From: a virus
Virus record (IMG/VR): IMGVR_UViG_3300029267_000170
Coordinates: 1-20,085 of that record
Strand: one strand, 5' to 3'
DNA: 20,085 nucleotides
Shown: piece by piece, positions 1 through 6,968 of the stretch
How positions within the stretch are numbered: position 1 is the first letter of the stretch
How the letters are laid out: every line of letters starts with the position of its first letter
The notes under the pieces: generated by a model
What the model was told of the DNA's origin: nothing
Seen by the model: the letters and a program-made list of their open reading frames with translations, nothing else
Database searches by the model: none
Program-made: the position numbers and the translations under genes

Positions 1-349
1 AGGTCCGCCTGGACGTCGGCTCGACGTCGTCGCCGCCCAGCGCGAGCCAGTCGTCGATTGACCGCTCGCCGAATATGAGCAGGCCGGTATCCCCTTCGGC
101 CAGCCCCCATGAGATCTGAAACCCGCCGCCTCGAGGAAACGCCACAGGCACGCCCGTGATCGTCGGAGCCTGCCGCGTCTCGCCGTCCGAGAACCGCGCC
201 CGAAGCACCGGCCGCACCTGAGCCCGCTTCTGCGCCGCGTCGTAGCTCAACACGACGCCGGGCGTGCTCGTGTGGAGCGCCCTGATCTGCGCCTTGATCG
301 CGTCGGTCAGCACGGACGCGAATTCGATCGCCTGTGGTTCCGTCGTCAT
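1..349 (-). CDS. Gp138-like baseplate spike / central puncturing protein, partial (C-terminus off left edge)
   Basis: The reading frame opens with an ATG at 349-347 that overlaps the stop of the hub gene (ATGA, 346-349) and stays open to the left edge, giving the first 116 residues. I read it directly from the complement; it begins MTTEPQAIEFASVL. The segment GVVLSYDAAQKRAQVRPVLR, followed by a VPVAFPRGGGF stretch, a GDTGLLIFGERSIDDW stretch and a terminal RR, is the typical N-terminal OB-fold pattern of phage Gp138-type spike proteins (relatives of gpV/gp45). Known role of the family: the spike sits under the hub at the tail tip and pierces the host envelope when the sheath contracts. The position directly after the hub fits. 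The C-terminal beta-helix or tip cannot be seen. Confidence is good for the family and moderate for the exact role. Confidence 0.82.
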   Translation of the reverse strand, partial: MTTEPQAIEFASVLTDAIKAQIRALHTSTPGVVLSYDAAQKRAQVRPVLRARFSDGETRQAPTITGVPVAFPRGGGFQISWGLAEGDTGLLIFGERSIDDWLALGGDDVEPTSRRT

Positions 350-1170
350 TCGTTGCCCTCGATCTCGGTGTAGTAGTCCGGCGCCCAGCCCGAGTCGCCT
401 CTGTGCTTGACGGAGAACGGCTTGACGATGCCGGACCATGCGGCGCTTGAGATCTGCAGCCGCCGTTTCGGCTTGATCCGTCCGTTGAGCAGGCACCTGG
501 CAGCAATGCGGCCGTCGTCCATGCGCTCGACCGTTCCTACGAGCCCCGTGCTCGAAGACAGCAGTACGGCCGTCTCGCCGGTCGAGCCGCCTGCAGTCCA
601 CACGGCCAGCTCTCCGTCCTGGATCGCCCACCGCACGCCTGCGGAGCGGGCGACGTCGTCCAGCGCCTGCCTCGCCGGACCCATGATCGAGAATCCGCCC
701 TGGTATTCCAGGTCGAGCGCTCCGTCCGGCAGGCCGGAGAAGTCGAGACCCATGGCCTCGGCGATCCCGCGCAGCAGATCGCTCGTGAGGATCGGGCCGT
801 CCCAGCTGCGGCTCAGCCGCGCAGTCGAGTAGATCGTCCCGCCGTCGGCCGCCTCGAGCGTGGTGATCCAGTCCGGCCCCTCCTTGACGTGCTTCACCGT
901 CCCTGCCCGCACGTCGCCGAAGAAGATCTGCGGCGGCTTGGCGCCCTGGCCGCGGTATCCGGCGAAGAGACGGACGATCATGTCCGGCTGCTGCAGCATG
1001 CCGCGGCTGTCCTCGTTGAGGTTGTAGACGGTCAGAGCAAGCGTGTCCGGCTCGCGGCTCGACGTCTTGACGGCCTCGAACGTGAAGCGCAGGTCCGTCC
1101 AGCTCTTGCCCGTCTCCCCTGCCCGCCCGGCGTCCAGCCGGACGACTCGATCGAAGAATCGCTTGTCCAT
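346..1170 (-). CDS. Baseplate hub protein (T4 gp27 / gpD-like)
   Basis: A 274-residue protein, soluble, without membrane segments. Residues about 5-110 (FFDRVVRLDAG, then a LRFTFEAVKTSSREPDTLALTVYNLNEDSR region, then MIVRLFAGYRGQ and IFFGDVRAG) match the first beta-barrel of small phage hub proteins, which usually contain an 'I-F-x-G-x-V/I' strand followed by a statement of the degraded or secondary signal. The middle part (SDLLRGIAEAMGL, then ARQALDDVARSAGVRWAIQDGEL) is the characteristic helix-strand segment of these hubs. In the family, a trimer of this protein adapts the sixfold tail tube to the threefold spike. It lies between the plug gene (1-base gap) and the Gp138-like spike (ATGA overlap), the usual order in KPP10/Pam3-like myoviruses. 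The assignment is by pattern and position, not by a database search. Confidence 0.8.
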   Translation of the reverse strand: MDKRFFDRVVRLDAGRAGETGKSWTDLRFTFEAVKTSSREPDTLALTVYNLNEDSRGMLQQPDMIVRLFAGYRGQGAKPPQIFFGDVRAGTVKHVKEGPDWITTLEAADGGTIYSTARLSRSWDGPILTSDLLRGIAEAMGLDFSGLPDGALDLEYQGGFSIMGPARQALDDVARSAGVRWAIQDGELAVWTAGGSTGETAVLLSSSTGLVGTVERMDDGRIAARCLLNGRIKPKRRLQISSAAWSGIVKPFSVKHRGDSGWAPDYYTEIEGNE

Positions 1171-1171
1171 C

Positions 1172-1582
1172 CTACGTGATCGCTATGCTGATGCCCGGCT
1201 CTCCTGCCGCCGCAGCGGCCTCGATCGCGTCCAGCTCGTCGCCGGTCAGGTACAGGAGAACAGCGTCCGTCCCGAGGTTCGTCCGCGTGATCGCCGCGAC
1301 AGGCTCCGAGTCGTCCGTAGACGTGGAGGCGACGAACAGCGTCCCGGCCGGCGCGCCGTCGCCGCGCAGCCTGGAGAACAAAGGCCAGTTGAGCTGCAGC
1401 TTCGATCCCTTCCACAGCTCGGAGCCGTCCGCGGCGTACAGGTCGGCATACCACGCCTGCACGCGGTCGCTCCACCATATCCGGAGCCTGTACGAGACGC
1501 CGTCCAGGCTGATCGTCTCCGTCCAGTCCGTCAACCCCTCGTTGTCCGCCAGATTGTTGAACACCGGGATGACCTGAGACAC
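1172..1582 (-). CDS. Baseplate plug protein, Pam3 gp18-like (DUF6983-type)
   Basis: A 136-residue protein. It appears to start at a GTG (1582-1580): no ATG precedes the conserved MSQVIPVFNNLADNE start, and GGAGG lies 9 bases upstream. The core reads FNNLADNEGLTDWTETISLDG, then YRLRIWWSDRVQAWYADLYAADG, then ELWKGSKL. The 'YRLR-x(2)-W-x(6)-W-x(2)-DLY-x-ADG' pattern is typical of a small protein that closes the tail tube end in the cyanophage Pam3 baseplate and is common in phages with DUF3383 sheaths. The C-terminal half (GTLFVASTSTDD, NLGTDAVLLYLTGDEL) is also typical. Its location between a Dit-like protein and the hub supports a baseplate role. A 93-base leader containing a hairpin precedes it, whereas most neighbouring genes overlap. 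The alternative description would be an uncharacterised baseplate protein. Confidence 0.75.
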   Translation of the reverse strand: MSQVIPVFNNLADNEGLTDWTETISLDGVSYRLRIWWSDRVQAWYADLYAADGSELWKGSKLQLNWPLFSRLRGDGAPAGTLFVASTSTDDSEPVAAITRTNLGTDAVLLYLTGDELDAIEAAAAAGEPGISIAIT

Positions 1583-1644
1583 TTGACTCGACCTCCGACC
1601 TGTGAGATAGTCGACGCATCCTCCTTTCGGTTGATGCGTTGTCT

Positions 1645-1673
1645 GCGGGGCTCTCCACCACGGGGAGTCCCGC
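1645..1673 (-). repeat. Stem-loop in the leader of the plug gene
   Basis: GCGGG (1645-1649) pairs with CCCGC (1669-1673) and CTCC (1653-1656) pairs with GGAG (1664-1667), leaving a 7-base loop and a small internal bulge, about 9 base pairs in total. It begins 3 bases after the stop of the Dit-like gene and lies in the only sizeable spacer of the baseplate block. There is no T-run after it on the minus strand, so I do not call it a terminator. It could limit read-through, protect mRNA ends, or control translation of the GTG-started plug gene. The function is unknown. Confidence 0.45.
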
Positions 1674-1675
1674 GC

Positions 1676-2290
1676 CTAGAACCAGGAGTCCGCGATCCCG
1701 GCCAGCACCGACTTGCCGCGGTCCTCGGCCGCCTGCTCTCCTTCCGTCTCCGCGTCCGCTCCCTGCTGCCGCCCTACGTCCCGATTGCCCGGCGAGGAGT
1801 GCCTCACCCTCTCGTCGTACCGCTCCGGCGGAAGCTCGACGTCCTGACTCGACGCCACCCGGATCTCGCGCAGCATGATGGACTGCTCGATCCACTGCGG
1901 GCCGCCGTCCGTGTCCGCGTCGTTCAGGTTTGTTATGATCATGTTCTCATAGTCGGCCCTGTGCGTCGCGACGGTCAGCAGCCGCTTCTCGTTCCACAGG
2001 CGGACAAGTTCGTCCCAGACCAGCAGGTCTCGGTCAGGCTGCGCCTCGATCAGCGGAGACAGCGCAGTGGCCGACGCGATCTCCACGATCGACAGGGAGA
2101 GCGGAGACAGCTGAACGTGGTCGGTCACGTCCGAGCCGTCCTCGACCGGGTGATCGGTGATCGTGCCTTCCCTGCCGTGCTGCTCCATGACCGCCGCGTC
2201 GAAGACGACCAGCTCCATGCCGGTCTCCTGGTCGTAGATCACGGCTCCCGTGCTGCGCGGCGGCCTGACAAGCGGGATCTGAGCGCTCAT
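1676..2290 (-). CDS. Dit-like baseplate protein (DUF6046 / KPP10-type)
   Basis: A 204-residue protein. The N-terminal half carries MELVVFDAAVMEQHGREG, then TITDHPVEDGSDVTDHV, then LSPLSLSIVEIASATALSP, a pattern seen in Dit-like proteins: an antigen-like beta-sandwich with the 'T-x-HPVEDG-x-x-x-T-DH' signature. Residues about 84-130 (LVWDELVRLWNEKRLLTVATHRADYENMIITNL) match the second conserved segment. In the family a hexameric ring of this protein joins tube and baseplate. The C-terminal about 60 residues (from about 140) are charged and low in hydrophobic content (GRQQGADAETEGEQAAEDRG) and are probably flexible. The gene overlaps the tape measure stop by 4 bases (2287-2290), so it is probably translated by reinitiation. 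A strong AAAGGAGG follows only after the gene ends, in the next leader. Confidence 0.75.
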   Translation of the reverse strand: MSAQIPLVRPPRSTGAVIYDQETGMELVVFDAAVMEQHGREGTITDHPVEDGSDVTDHVQLSPLSLSIVEIASATALSPLIEAQPDRDLLVWDELVRLWNEKRLLTVATHRADYENMIITNLNDADTDGGPQWIEQSIMLREIRVASSQDVELPPERYDERVRHSSPGNRDVGRQQGADAETEGEQAAEDRGKSVLAGIADSWF

Positions 2291-3906
2291 TCCAGACCTC
2301 CTTCCGTCGCGGTCTGCAGGTCGCGCAGCGGCTTGGCGAGCGCGTCCTCGACGCCCTGCCGCACGACCTGTCTGGTCTGCTCGCCGTCCATCGCCGTCGA
2401 GCCCTGGATCTCCACGGAGACCGACCCGACGCTGACTGACGCATTGGCCTGATTGCGGGCCGCCTGCCGTTCGGCCATCTGGAACGCCAGTCTGCGCATG
2501 GCGTCCGCGCCTAGCCCGCGCGCCTGCCCGATCCTCCTGGCCCTCTCCAGGATCTGCTGCTGCTCCTCCGTGCTCAGCGTGCCCGCGGCAGATGCCCTCT
2601 GCTGCTCTTTGCGCTGCGCCTCCGTTGATACGAGCCCCAGCGCCTGGCCCACCTCTCGGATCACGGCCGCCCGGTCGCCGATCGCGTCAAGCATCTCGAT
2701 GAACGCATGCAACTTGTCGGCGATCCACTCGAAGATCGGCCTGATGTTCGATCTGTACCACTGCGCGATCGCCGCGTCGCTCGTATCGAGCCAATCCATC
2801 AGCCGCCCGGCGAGCGAGTCCGCGCCTGTAAAGAATCTATACAGGTCCTCGATGATCAGACCGACCGCGGCGATCAGAGCGAAGATCGCAGCCTGAGCAA
2901 GAGCCGCCTGGACCTTCAGCCAGCTGAACGCCTTGCCGGTCCCGATCGTCAAACCGAGCAGCGCCTTCATGCCGAGCAGCAGGTTCGTCCCGACGAGCCC
3001 GATCAGCACGACCTTGAGCGCGGTCGCCGCCGTCGCCACGCCGCCGATCGCGTCGAGCAGCTTCTTGAGCCAGCCGACCAGAATCACGATGGGCTTGAAC
3101 GCCATCCGCGCCGCGTCGGCCAGCCCGACCAGCACGCCCTGGATGTTCTGCGCGATGATCTCCCGGTTGGCGGTGAACCAGTCTCTGAGCCCTTGTGCAT
3201 ATTCGATGATGGCGGGCATCACGCTGGACCCGATAATGAACCGGATGCCGCGGAACGCCTTCTTTACCTCGTCGATGCTGTCGCTGAAGACCTCGGATCG
3301 CTTTGCGACGTCCTCGGAGAGCACGATGCCGAGATCCCGCGCCTCCTGGCGCATGGCCTGGATCCCCTCCGAGCCGGCCATGAAGAAATTTTGCAGCTTC
3401 TTGGCCGATCCTCCGAGCAGCTTCTCCGCGATCGCCAGCCGCTTCGTGTCGTCGGCCACGGCCCTCATTCCGTCGGCCACGTCGAGCAGCAGCTCTTCCT
3501 GGTCCCTCAGATTGCCCTGAGAGTCGGTCAACGTGACTCCGAGCTCCCGGAACATGTCGGCGAACTGGAGGTTGCCCATGAACGCCGCGTCATATGCGTT
3601 CTTGGACAAGTCCTTGATTACGTCGGTCACCTCCATGATGTTCGAGCCGCTCTGCTCGGCTGCGTGAGCCAGTTCCTGGTAGCTCTCGATCGTCAACCCG
3701 AACATCCGCGCCTGCTTCGCCGCCTGGTCTCCCGCCGCCGCCGTCTCGGAAGCCAGCCCGAACAGCGCCGCGCCTGCGGCGGCGCCCGCAGCGGCAAGCG
3801 CCTTGGCCGCGGCCTTGGCCGCGTTCAGGCTCGCCGTGTACTTCTCAGCCCCGCTCGTGTCGGCATCGAAGCCGAGCTTGGTCAGGAGTTCTCTAAGATA
3901 CGGCAT
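2287..3906 (-). CDS. Tail tape measure protein
   Basis: A 539-residue protein of the expected class: a long, alanine-rich, largely helical N-terminal third (residues about 20-60), a segment reading FGLTIESYQELAHAAEQSG and FRELGVTLTDSQGNLRDQEEL (residues about 69-145) that is highly typical of lambda/TP901-like tape measures, a hydrophobic middle (about residues 270-360) with several potential membrane-spanning helices, and a charged helical C-terminus. It sits directly after the frameshifted chaperone, the standard position. Known role: it sets tail length and leaves the tail during infection. Using the usual rule of about 1.5 angstrom per residue, 539 residues predict a tail of roughly 80 nm, short for a contractile tail. 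The ATG at 3906-3904 lies inside the end of the -1 frame of the chaperone (14-base overlap). Confidence 0.9.
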   Translation of the reverse strand: MPYLRELLTKLGFDADTSGAEKYTASLNAAKAAAKALAAAGAAAGAALFGLASETAAAGDQAAKQARMFGLTIESYQELAHAAEQSGSNIMEVTDVIKDLSKNAYDAAFMGNLQFADMFRELGVTLTDSQGNLRDQEELLLDVADGMRAVADDTKRLAIAEKLLGGSAKKLQNFFMAGSEGIQAMRQEARDLGIVLSEDVAKRSEVFSDSIDEVKKAFRGIRFIIGSSVMPAIIEYAQGLRDWFTANREIIAQNIQGVLVGLADAARMAFKPIVILVGWLKKLLDAIGGVATAATALKVVLIGLVGTNLLLGMKALLGLTIGTGKAFSWLKVQAALAQAAIFALIAAVGLIIEDLYRFFTGADSLAGRLMDWLDTSDAAIAQWYRSNIRPIFEWIADKLHAFIEMLDAIGDRAAVIREVGQALGLVSTEAQRKEQQRASAAGTLSTEEQQQILERARRIGQARGLGADAMRRLAFQMAERQAARNQANASVSVGSVSVEIQGSTAMDGEQTRQVVRQGVEDALAKPLRDLQTATEGGLE

Positions 3907-4572
3907 TGCGTCGCTCCGCGTCCTGCATGGCGATCCGCTCGATCTGCGCCTTGGCGATCAGGGCGGCGTGCGCTTCCATGAGATCGGCCGTCGTCCAGCA
4001 GAGCCTGACCTCAGCCAGGCCGGACGCAAGACCTTCGGACACGGGCCGCCAGATCATCCACTCGACGTCCGCCGCTTCGGCGGCTTCCTCGATGCGCCGC
4101 CCTGCGTCTTCGGAGAGCCCTGAGCCGCCGCCCCGGCTAAAGGGACGTTGAGCCGCTTGAGCGCGTCGCCGAAGTTGTCGATCACGAGCCGCTTGACCGC
4201 CGCGCCCAGCTCGCCGTAGTTGGCCTGATAGGCCAGATCGAACTGGTGATCGTCCCGCAGCGCCTTGCCGTCCCGGAATGCGTGGCGCATCAGGTCCTGG
4301 ACGAACCGCTCGTCGTCCAGGATGCGCTCGGCGGCCCCGCTGATCACGGCGCCCAGCCTATCCCACTCCACATCTCCGTCGAGGCCCGGCCCGTCTCCGA
4401 CTGCCTCGACCAGCTCGGCCAGCGCCGGGCCGATGATCCTGCTCAGGCGCATCATCAGCCGGTAGCCGTCCCTGCCGCCGTGCAGCACATGCCTGTATGA
4501 GTGAGCCGATCCGGAGTCGTCGTCCAGCTCGAACTCAATGGTGCTCGTCTTCAGGTTGCTCGTGTCTTCCAT
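3893..4572 (-). CDS. Tail assembly chaperone, long form made by -1 ribosomal frameshift (lambda gpGT analogue)
   Basis: Join of 4572-4138 with 4138-3893: 145 codons in the first frame, then 81 residues after a -1 slip at CCCTTTA, total 226 residues. The added part starts SRGGGSGLSEDAGRRIEE, contains an EWMIWRPVSEGLA stretch and a WTTADLMEAHAALIAKAQ stretch, and ends ERRNAVS before a TAG at 3895-3893. This frame is open with good coding character over exactly the stretch between the chaperone stop (4054) and the tape measure start (3906), which otherwise would be a 147-base gap in a tightly packed operon. In lambda the G and GT products bind the tape measure and recruit tube protein. The slippery site and layout are strong evidence; frameshift efficiency cannot be judged here. 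Confidence 0.83.
4054..4572 (-). CDS. Tail assembly chaperone, short form (lambda gpG analogue)
   Basis: A 172-residue protein from an ATG with GGAGG 10 bases upstream. Residues about 8-130 are mainly helical (GGRDGYRLMMRLSRIIGPAL, then ILDDERFVQDLMRHAF, then FDLAYQANYGELGAAVKRLV). The N-terminus has the short acidic beta segment IEFELDDDSG often seen at the start of these chaperones. The last 27 residues, after the slippery site, are a basic, low-complexity tail (KPPKRRTSSG at the end). That is what would be expected if this tail is merely the read-out of the non-shifted frame. The gene follows the tube gene and precedes the tape measure, the invariant place of this function in long-tailed phages. 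The exact family is not recognised by sequence alone. Confidence 0.8.
   Translation of the reverse strand: MEDTSNLKTSTIEFELDDDSGSAHSYRHVLHGGRDGYRLMMRLSRIIGPALAELVEAVGDGPGLDGDVEWDRLGAVISGAAERILDDERFVQDLMRHAFRDGKALRDDHQFDLAYQANYGELGAAVKRLVIDNFGDALKRLNVPLAGAAAQGSPKTQGGASRKPPKRRTSSG
4138..4144 (-). promoter_or_regulatory. -1 programmed frameshift slippery heptamer CCCTTTA
   Basis: On the minus strand, codons 144-145 of the short chaperone read CCT TTA, preceded by a C, giving the heptamer C-CCT-TTA, a canonical X-XXY-YYZ site in the correct frame. TTA is an unusual leucine codon in DNA this GC-rich. Downstream, CGGCGGCT (4130-4123) can pair with AGCCGCCG (4085-4078), and a tight GCCGC-CGAA-GCGGC hairpin (4084-4071) is an alternative. 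Either could stimulate slippage; a pseudoknot is possible but not shown. Confidence 0.82.
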
Positions 4573-4606
4573 GGCGTTCAGCCTCCGTACAGGCCAGATG
4601 CCCCGA

Positions 4607-5059
4607 TCAGCCGAGCGGCGTCGGGACGGTGCCGAGATTCGCTTCCAGCGTCGAGCCGCACTCGATCTCCCAGGAGAGCTGCGGGACCTCCGCGCCGTAC
4701 GCCTTGTCCGGACGCTTGGTCACCCAAGCCTGCGGCGACACGAGCGACGCGCCGGAGCGGGCGTCGATGATCGACAACGCGAAGCACCCGAGCCCGGTCG
4801 CCTCGTCCGTGATCCGGTAGCCGTCGATGATGTTGTTGATCAGCGACGTGCCGAGCACGTTGAACGTGACCATCGTCCGCCGATCGTTGTGCTTGGCTCG
4901 AGCGACCTCGCCGCCGATCCCGGCTCGGCTGACCCAGGTAGGCGACGTGTGCGTGATCGTGATCGCGTCGCCGTCGCTCCAGCCGTCGATCGGGACGCCG
5001 TTGATGGAGACGGAGACGACCTTGATGTCGTAAGTCCCGGCCATCGGGTTCACAGGCAT
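4607..5059 (-). CDS. Tail tube protein (DUF3277 / KPP10 ORF10-like)
   Basis: A 150-residue protein starting at an ATG with AGGAGA 7 bases upstream. It shows the layout of DUF3277-type tube proteins: YDIKVVSVSINGVPIDGWSDGDAITITHTSPTW split by short turns, then the hallmark GGEVARAKHNDRRTMVTFNV (residues about 49-68), then TSLINNIIDG, and LVSPQAWVTKRPDKAYGAEV with ECGS near the end. Family knowledge: hexameric rings of this protein stack into the inner tube that is driven into the cell. It follows the sheath gene after a 23-base spacer and is followed by the chaperone after 34 bases. Such a sheath-tube-chaperone order is standard. The spaced, strong ribosome binding sites here fit high expression. 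Confidence 0.83.
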   Translation of the reverse strand: MPVNPMAGTYDIKVVSVSINGVPIDGWSDGDAITITHTSPTWVSRAGIGGEVARAKHNDRRTMVTFNVLGTSLINNIIDGYRITDEATGLGCFALSIIDARSGASLVSPQAWVTKRPDKAYGAEVPQLSWEIECGSTLEANLGTVPTPLG

Positions 5060-5082
5060 GGCGATCTCCTATCTGAGCCGAC

Positions 5083-6402
5083 TCAGGCGGTCGGCGCGGT
5101 GAACGAAACGGAGACGGTCCCGGCGACCGTGACGCTCTGCACGGCCCCGCTCGGCTGCGCGCCGAACTCGTAGGTCAGGCTGCGCGCCGTGCGCTGCGCC
5201 GGCGTGACGTCTGCCAGCGCCGGCATCTGCACGGCGCTCGACCCCTCGATGAAGTGGCCGACGCCCTCGCCGCGCTGCAGGACGACGAGCGTCAGGCCTT
5301 CGAGGATCTTGAATCCCGCATCGGTATACGGGATCCTTCGTCCTGCGTTCGACGCGTTGACGAACGCCTGCATGAGGTCCTCGCGGATCCGGGCCGCGGC
5401 CCAGTCCGCCGACACGCGCACGTCGAGCCACCTCCCCTTGGCCGTGTAGCCCTTGCCGAACGCGCCGACGCCGCCCATCGTGGTGTAGTAGTTGGCGTAT
5501 TTGCCGTCCATGATCGTCTGGATCCCGGACGTGTAGCTCTGCGCCGTGACGCCGGTGAGCGTCTGGCAGTACGCGATGGTCGCGTAGGAATCCGGGCTGA
5601 AGGCGAAGTACTTGCAGCACAGAGCCCATCCGAGCATCTCGGCCGGAGTCGGGTGGTAGCAGACGACCGTGTACTCGAGTCCTGCCGCCTTGGCCAGTGC
5701 GGCGATGGACGTCGCCTCGACGGCCGATCCGGGGATGTCGGCGTCGTCCGAGTCGGCGAACAGGATCCGGCCGTTCGTCTCCGCCCACAGGCTCGCCGTG
5801 CCCGTGTTCGGGGACGCGACGTAGTCCGCATCCGTCGCGTCCTTGACGGCGAAGCCGTAGAAGCCCTGGTACAGCTCCCACAGGTCGTCGAGCGCGTCCT
5901 TGATCGTCGCGTGCTCCGAGCCCCAGACGCCGACCGCGATGGTCTTCGGCCGCGGAGACTGCGTGAAGGCATACCCGATCTCGTCGACGTCCGCCGCGAC
6001 GCCGAACAGCGCCTGGTCCGCGCTCAGTTCGGACGGCAACGAGTACTCCTTGTAGAAGTTCAGGAACTCGTCGATCAGGACGCCGCCGTCCACGGTTGCA
6101 TCGTCGATGTCCTCAGCCGTCGTGATCGTGGTGTTTCCGGCGCCGAACACCGCGTCGCCGCTGCACGTGTAGATGCCGTCGTTGCCCGTGCTGGCGTAGA
6201 TGCGGAGCTCGTCGCCGTCCTTGAAATGCGCGGTGTGGTCGCCCACGATCGTGATCGTGTTGGCCGGAGCCACGCCGATCCCCGTGATCGCGTAGTCGCC
6301 GTCGGCCAGCGGAACGAGGATCAGCGGCGTGCCGAACGCCGTCTTGCCGACGCTCGACGCGTCCAAGCTCACGCTGACTGCAATTTCACCATCGAAGCTC
6401 AT
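5083..6402 (-). CDS. Contractile tail sheath protein (DUF3383-like) with an N-terminal beta-rich insert
   Basis: A 439-residue protein with a strong GGAGG before the ATG. Residues 1-38 (IAVSVSLDASSVGKTAFGTPLIL) and then, after residue 110, DEFLNFYKEYSLPSELSADQ, FTQSPRPKTIAVGVWGS, LYQGFYGFAVKDATDADYV, YANYYTTMGGVGAFGKG, IREDLMQAFVNASNAGRRIPYTDAG are the collinear blocks of DUF3383 sheaths, which form the contractile layer of KPP10/Pam3-like myoviruses. In this family the first and second blocks normally lie close together. Here about 70 residues (39-109) intervene, containing NTITIVGDHTAHFKDGDELRI, STGNDGIYT and NTTITTAEDID, the pattern of a small independent beta domain. It is upstream of the tube gene. 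Presence of a sheath fixes the morphology as myovirus. Confidence 0.87.
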   Translation of the reverse strand: MSFDGEIAVSVSLDASSVGKTAFGTPLILVPLADGDYAITGIGVAPANTITIVGDHTAHFKDGDELRIYASTGNDGIYTCSGDAVFGAGNTTITTAEDIDDATVDGGVLIDEFLNFYKEYSLPSELSADQALFGVAADVDEIGYAFTQSPRPKTIAVGVWGSEHATIKDALDDLWELYQGFYGFAVKDATDADYVASPNTGTASLWAETNGRILFADSDDADIPGSAVEATSIAALAKAAGLEYTVVCYHPTPAEMLGWALCCKYFAFSPDSYATIAYCQTLTGVTAQSYTSGIQTIMDGKYANYYTTMGGVGAFGKGYTAKGRWLDVRVSADWAAARIREDLMQAFVNASNAGRRIPYTDAGFKILEGLTLVVLQRGEGVGHFIEGSSAVQMPALADVTPAQRTARSLTYEFGAQPSGAVQSVTVAGTVSVSFTAPTA

Positions 6403-6413
6403 GGGACCTCCTG

Positions 6414-6968
6414 TCAGGGATAGTCGACCTTGACCGGCGCCTCGCCGACCGTTCCGTCGGCGTGGATCTCCTGGATTGAGCCGACATCCTCAGTAAGCCT
6501 CAAACTGAACAGGAATGCAAGATCCAACTGCATGACCCTGTACGGCTGTTCATCCTCGAGGACAGAGACGTCGTTCGGGCCGCCGTCCACGCCGATGATC
6601 GACAGGCCGGCAGCCCTGTTCGTCTCGACAGACGACGGGAGCTTGAAGTCCATGCTCGCCGTCTGCGCCATGTTGCGCGCGTCGAACCCGAAGCACTTGA
6701 CCGAGACGGACCCGCGCTTGATCTGGTCGACGCGGTACTCGTAGTCCGTCGGCGCGCCGCCCGCCTCGTCTACCAGCGCCCGCTCGCCCTGTCCGACGTC
6801 GACAACGGAGACCGGCTGCAGCGTGACGTAAGGCCACGCCGGGCGCGGGGCGCTCTGGTTCGCGTAGATCACCGGGATGCCGGAGCCTACTTTGTCCATC
6901 GCCGCCTGGAGCCACGCCTGAATCGCGGCCTCCCACGGCTCCGGCTCGTACTGCGTGCGCGCCGTCAT
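6414..6968 (-). CDS. Tail terminator / neck protein (phage neck terminator gp12-like, LIC_12616-type)
   Basis: The start is the ATG at 6968-6966 that overlaps the preceding stop (ATGA), giving 184 residues; a longer in-frame start at 7043 would bury 79 bases in the previous gene and adds unconserved sequence. The N-terminus (WEAAIQAWLQAAMDKV, then VIYANQSAPRPAWPYVTLQ) is the signature of small neck/tail terminator proteins: an amphipathic helix, a 'P-V-x(2)-A-N-Q-x-x-P-R-P' loop and a strand. Further features are YRVDQIKRGSVSVKCFGFDAR and LDLAFLFSLRLTEDVGSIQ, which end typical members. In the family it caps the tube and sheath when the tail has reached full length. It lies just before the sheath gene, as in other DUF3383 phages. 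Confidence 0.78.
   Translation of the reverse strand: MTARTQYEPEPWEAAIQAWLQAAMDKVGSGIPVIYANQSAPRPAWPYVTLQPVSVVDVGQGERALVDEAGGAPTDYEYRVDQIKRGSVSVKCFGFDARNMAQTASMDFKLPSSVETNRAAGLSIIGVDGGPNDVSVLEDEQPYRVMQLDLAFLFSLRLTEDVGSIQEIHADGTVGEAPVKVDYP

Noticed and set aside
1032-1895. Minus-strand open frame of 287 codons across the Dit, plug and hub genes
   Set aside because: Arg/Gly-rich composition and complete overlap with three recognisable genes in another frame; AAAGGAGG near 1620 is directly adjacent to its internal ATG with no spacing, so it would not serve that frame.
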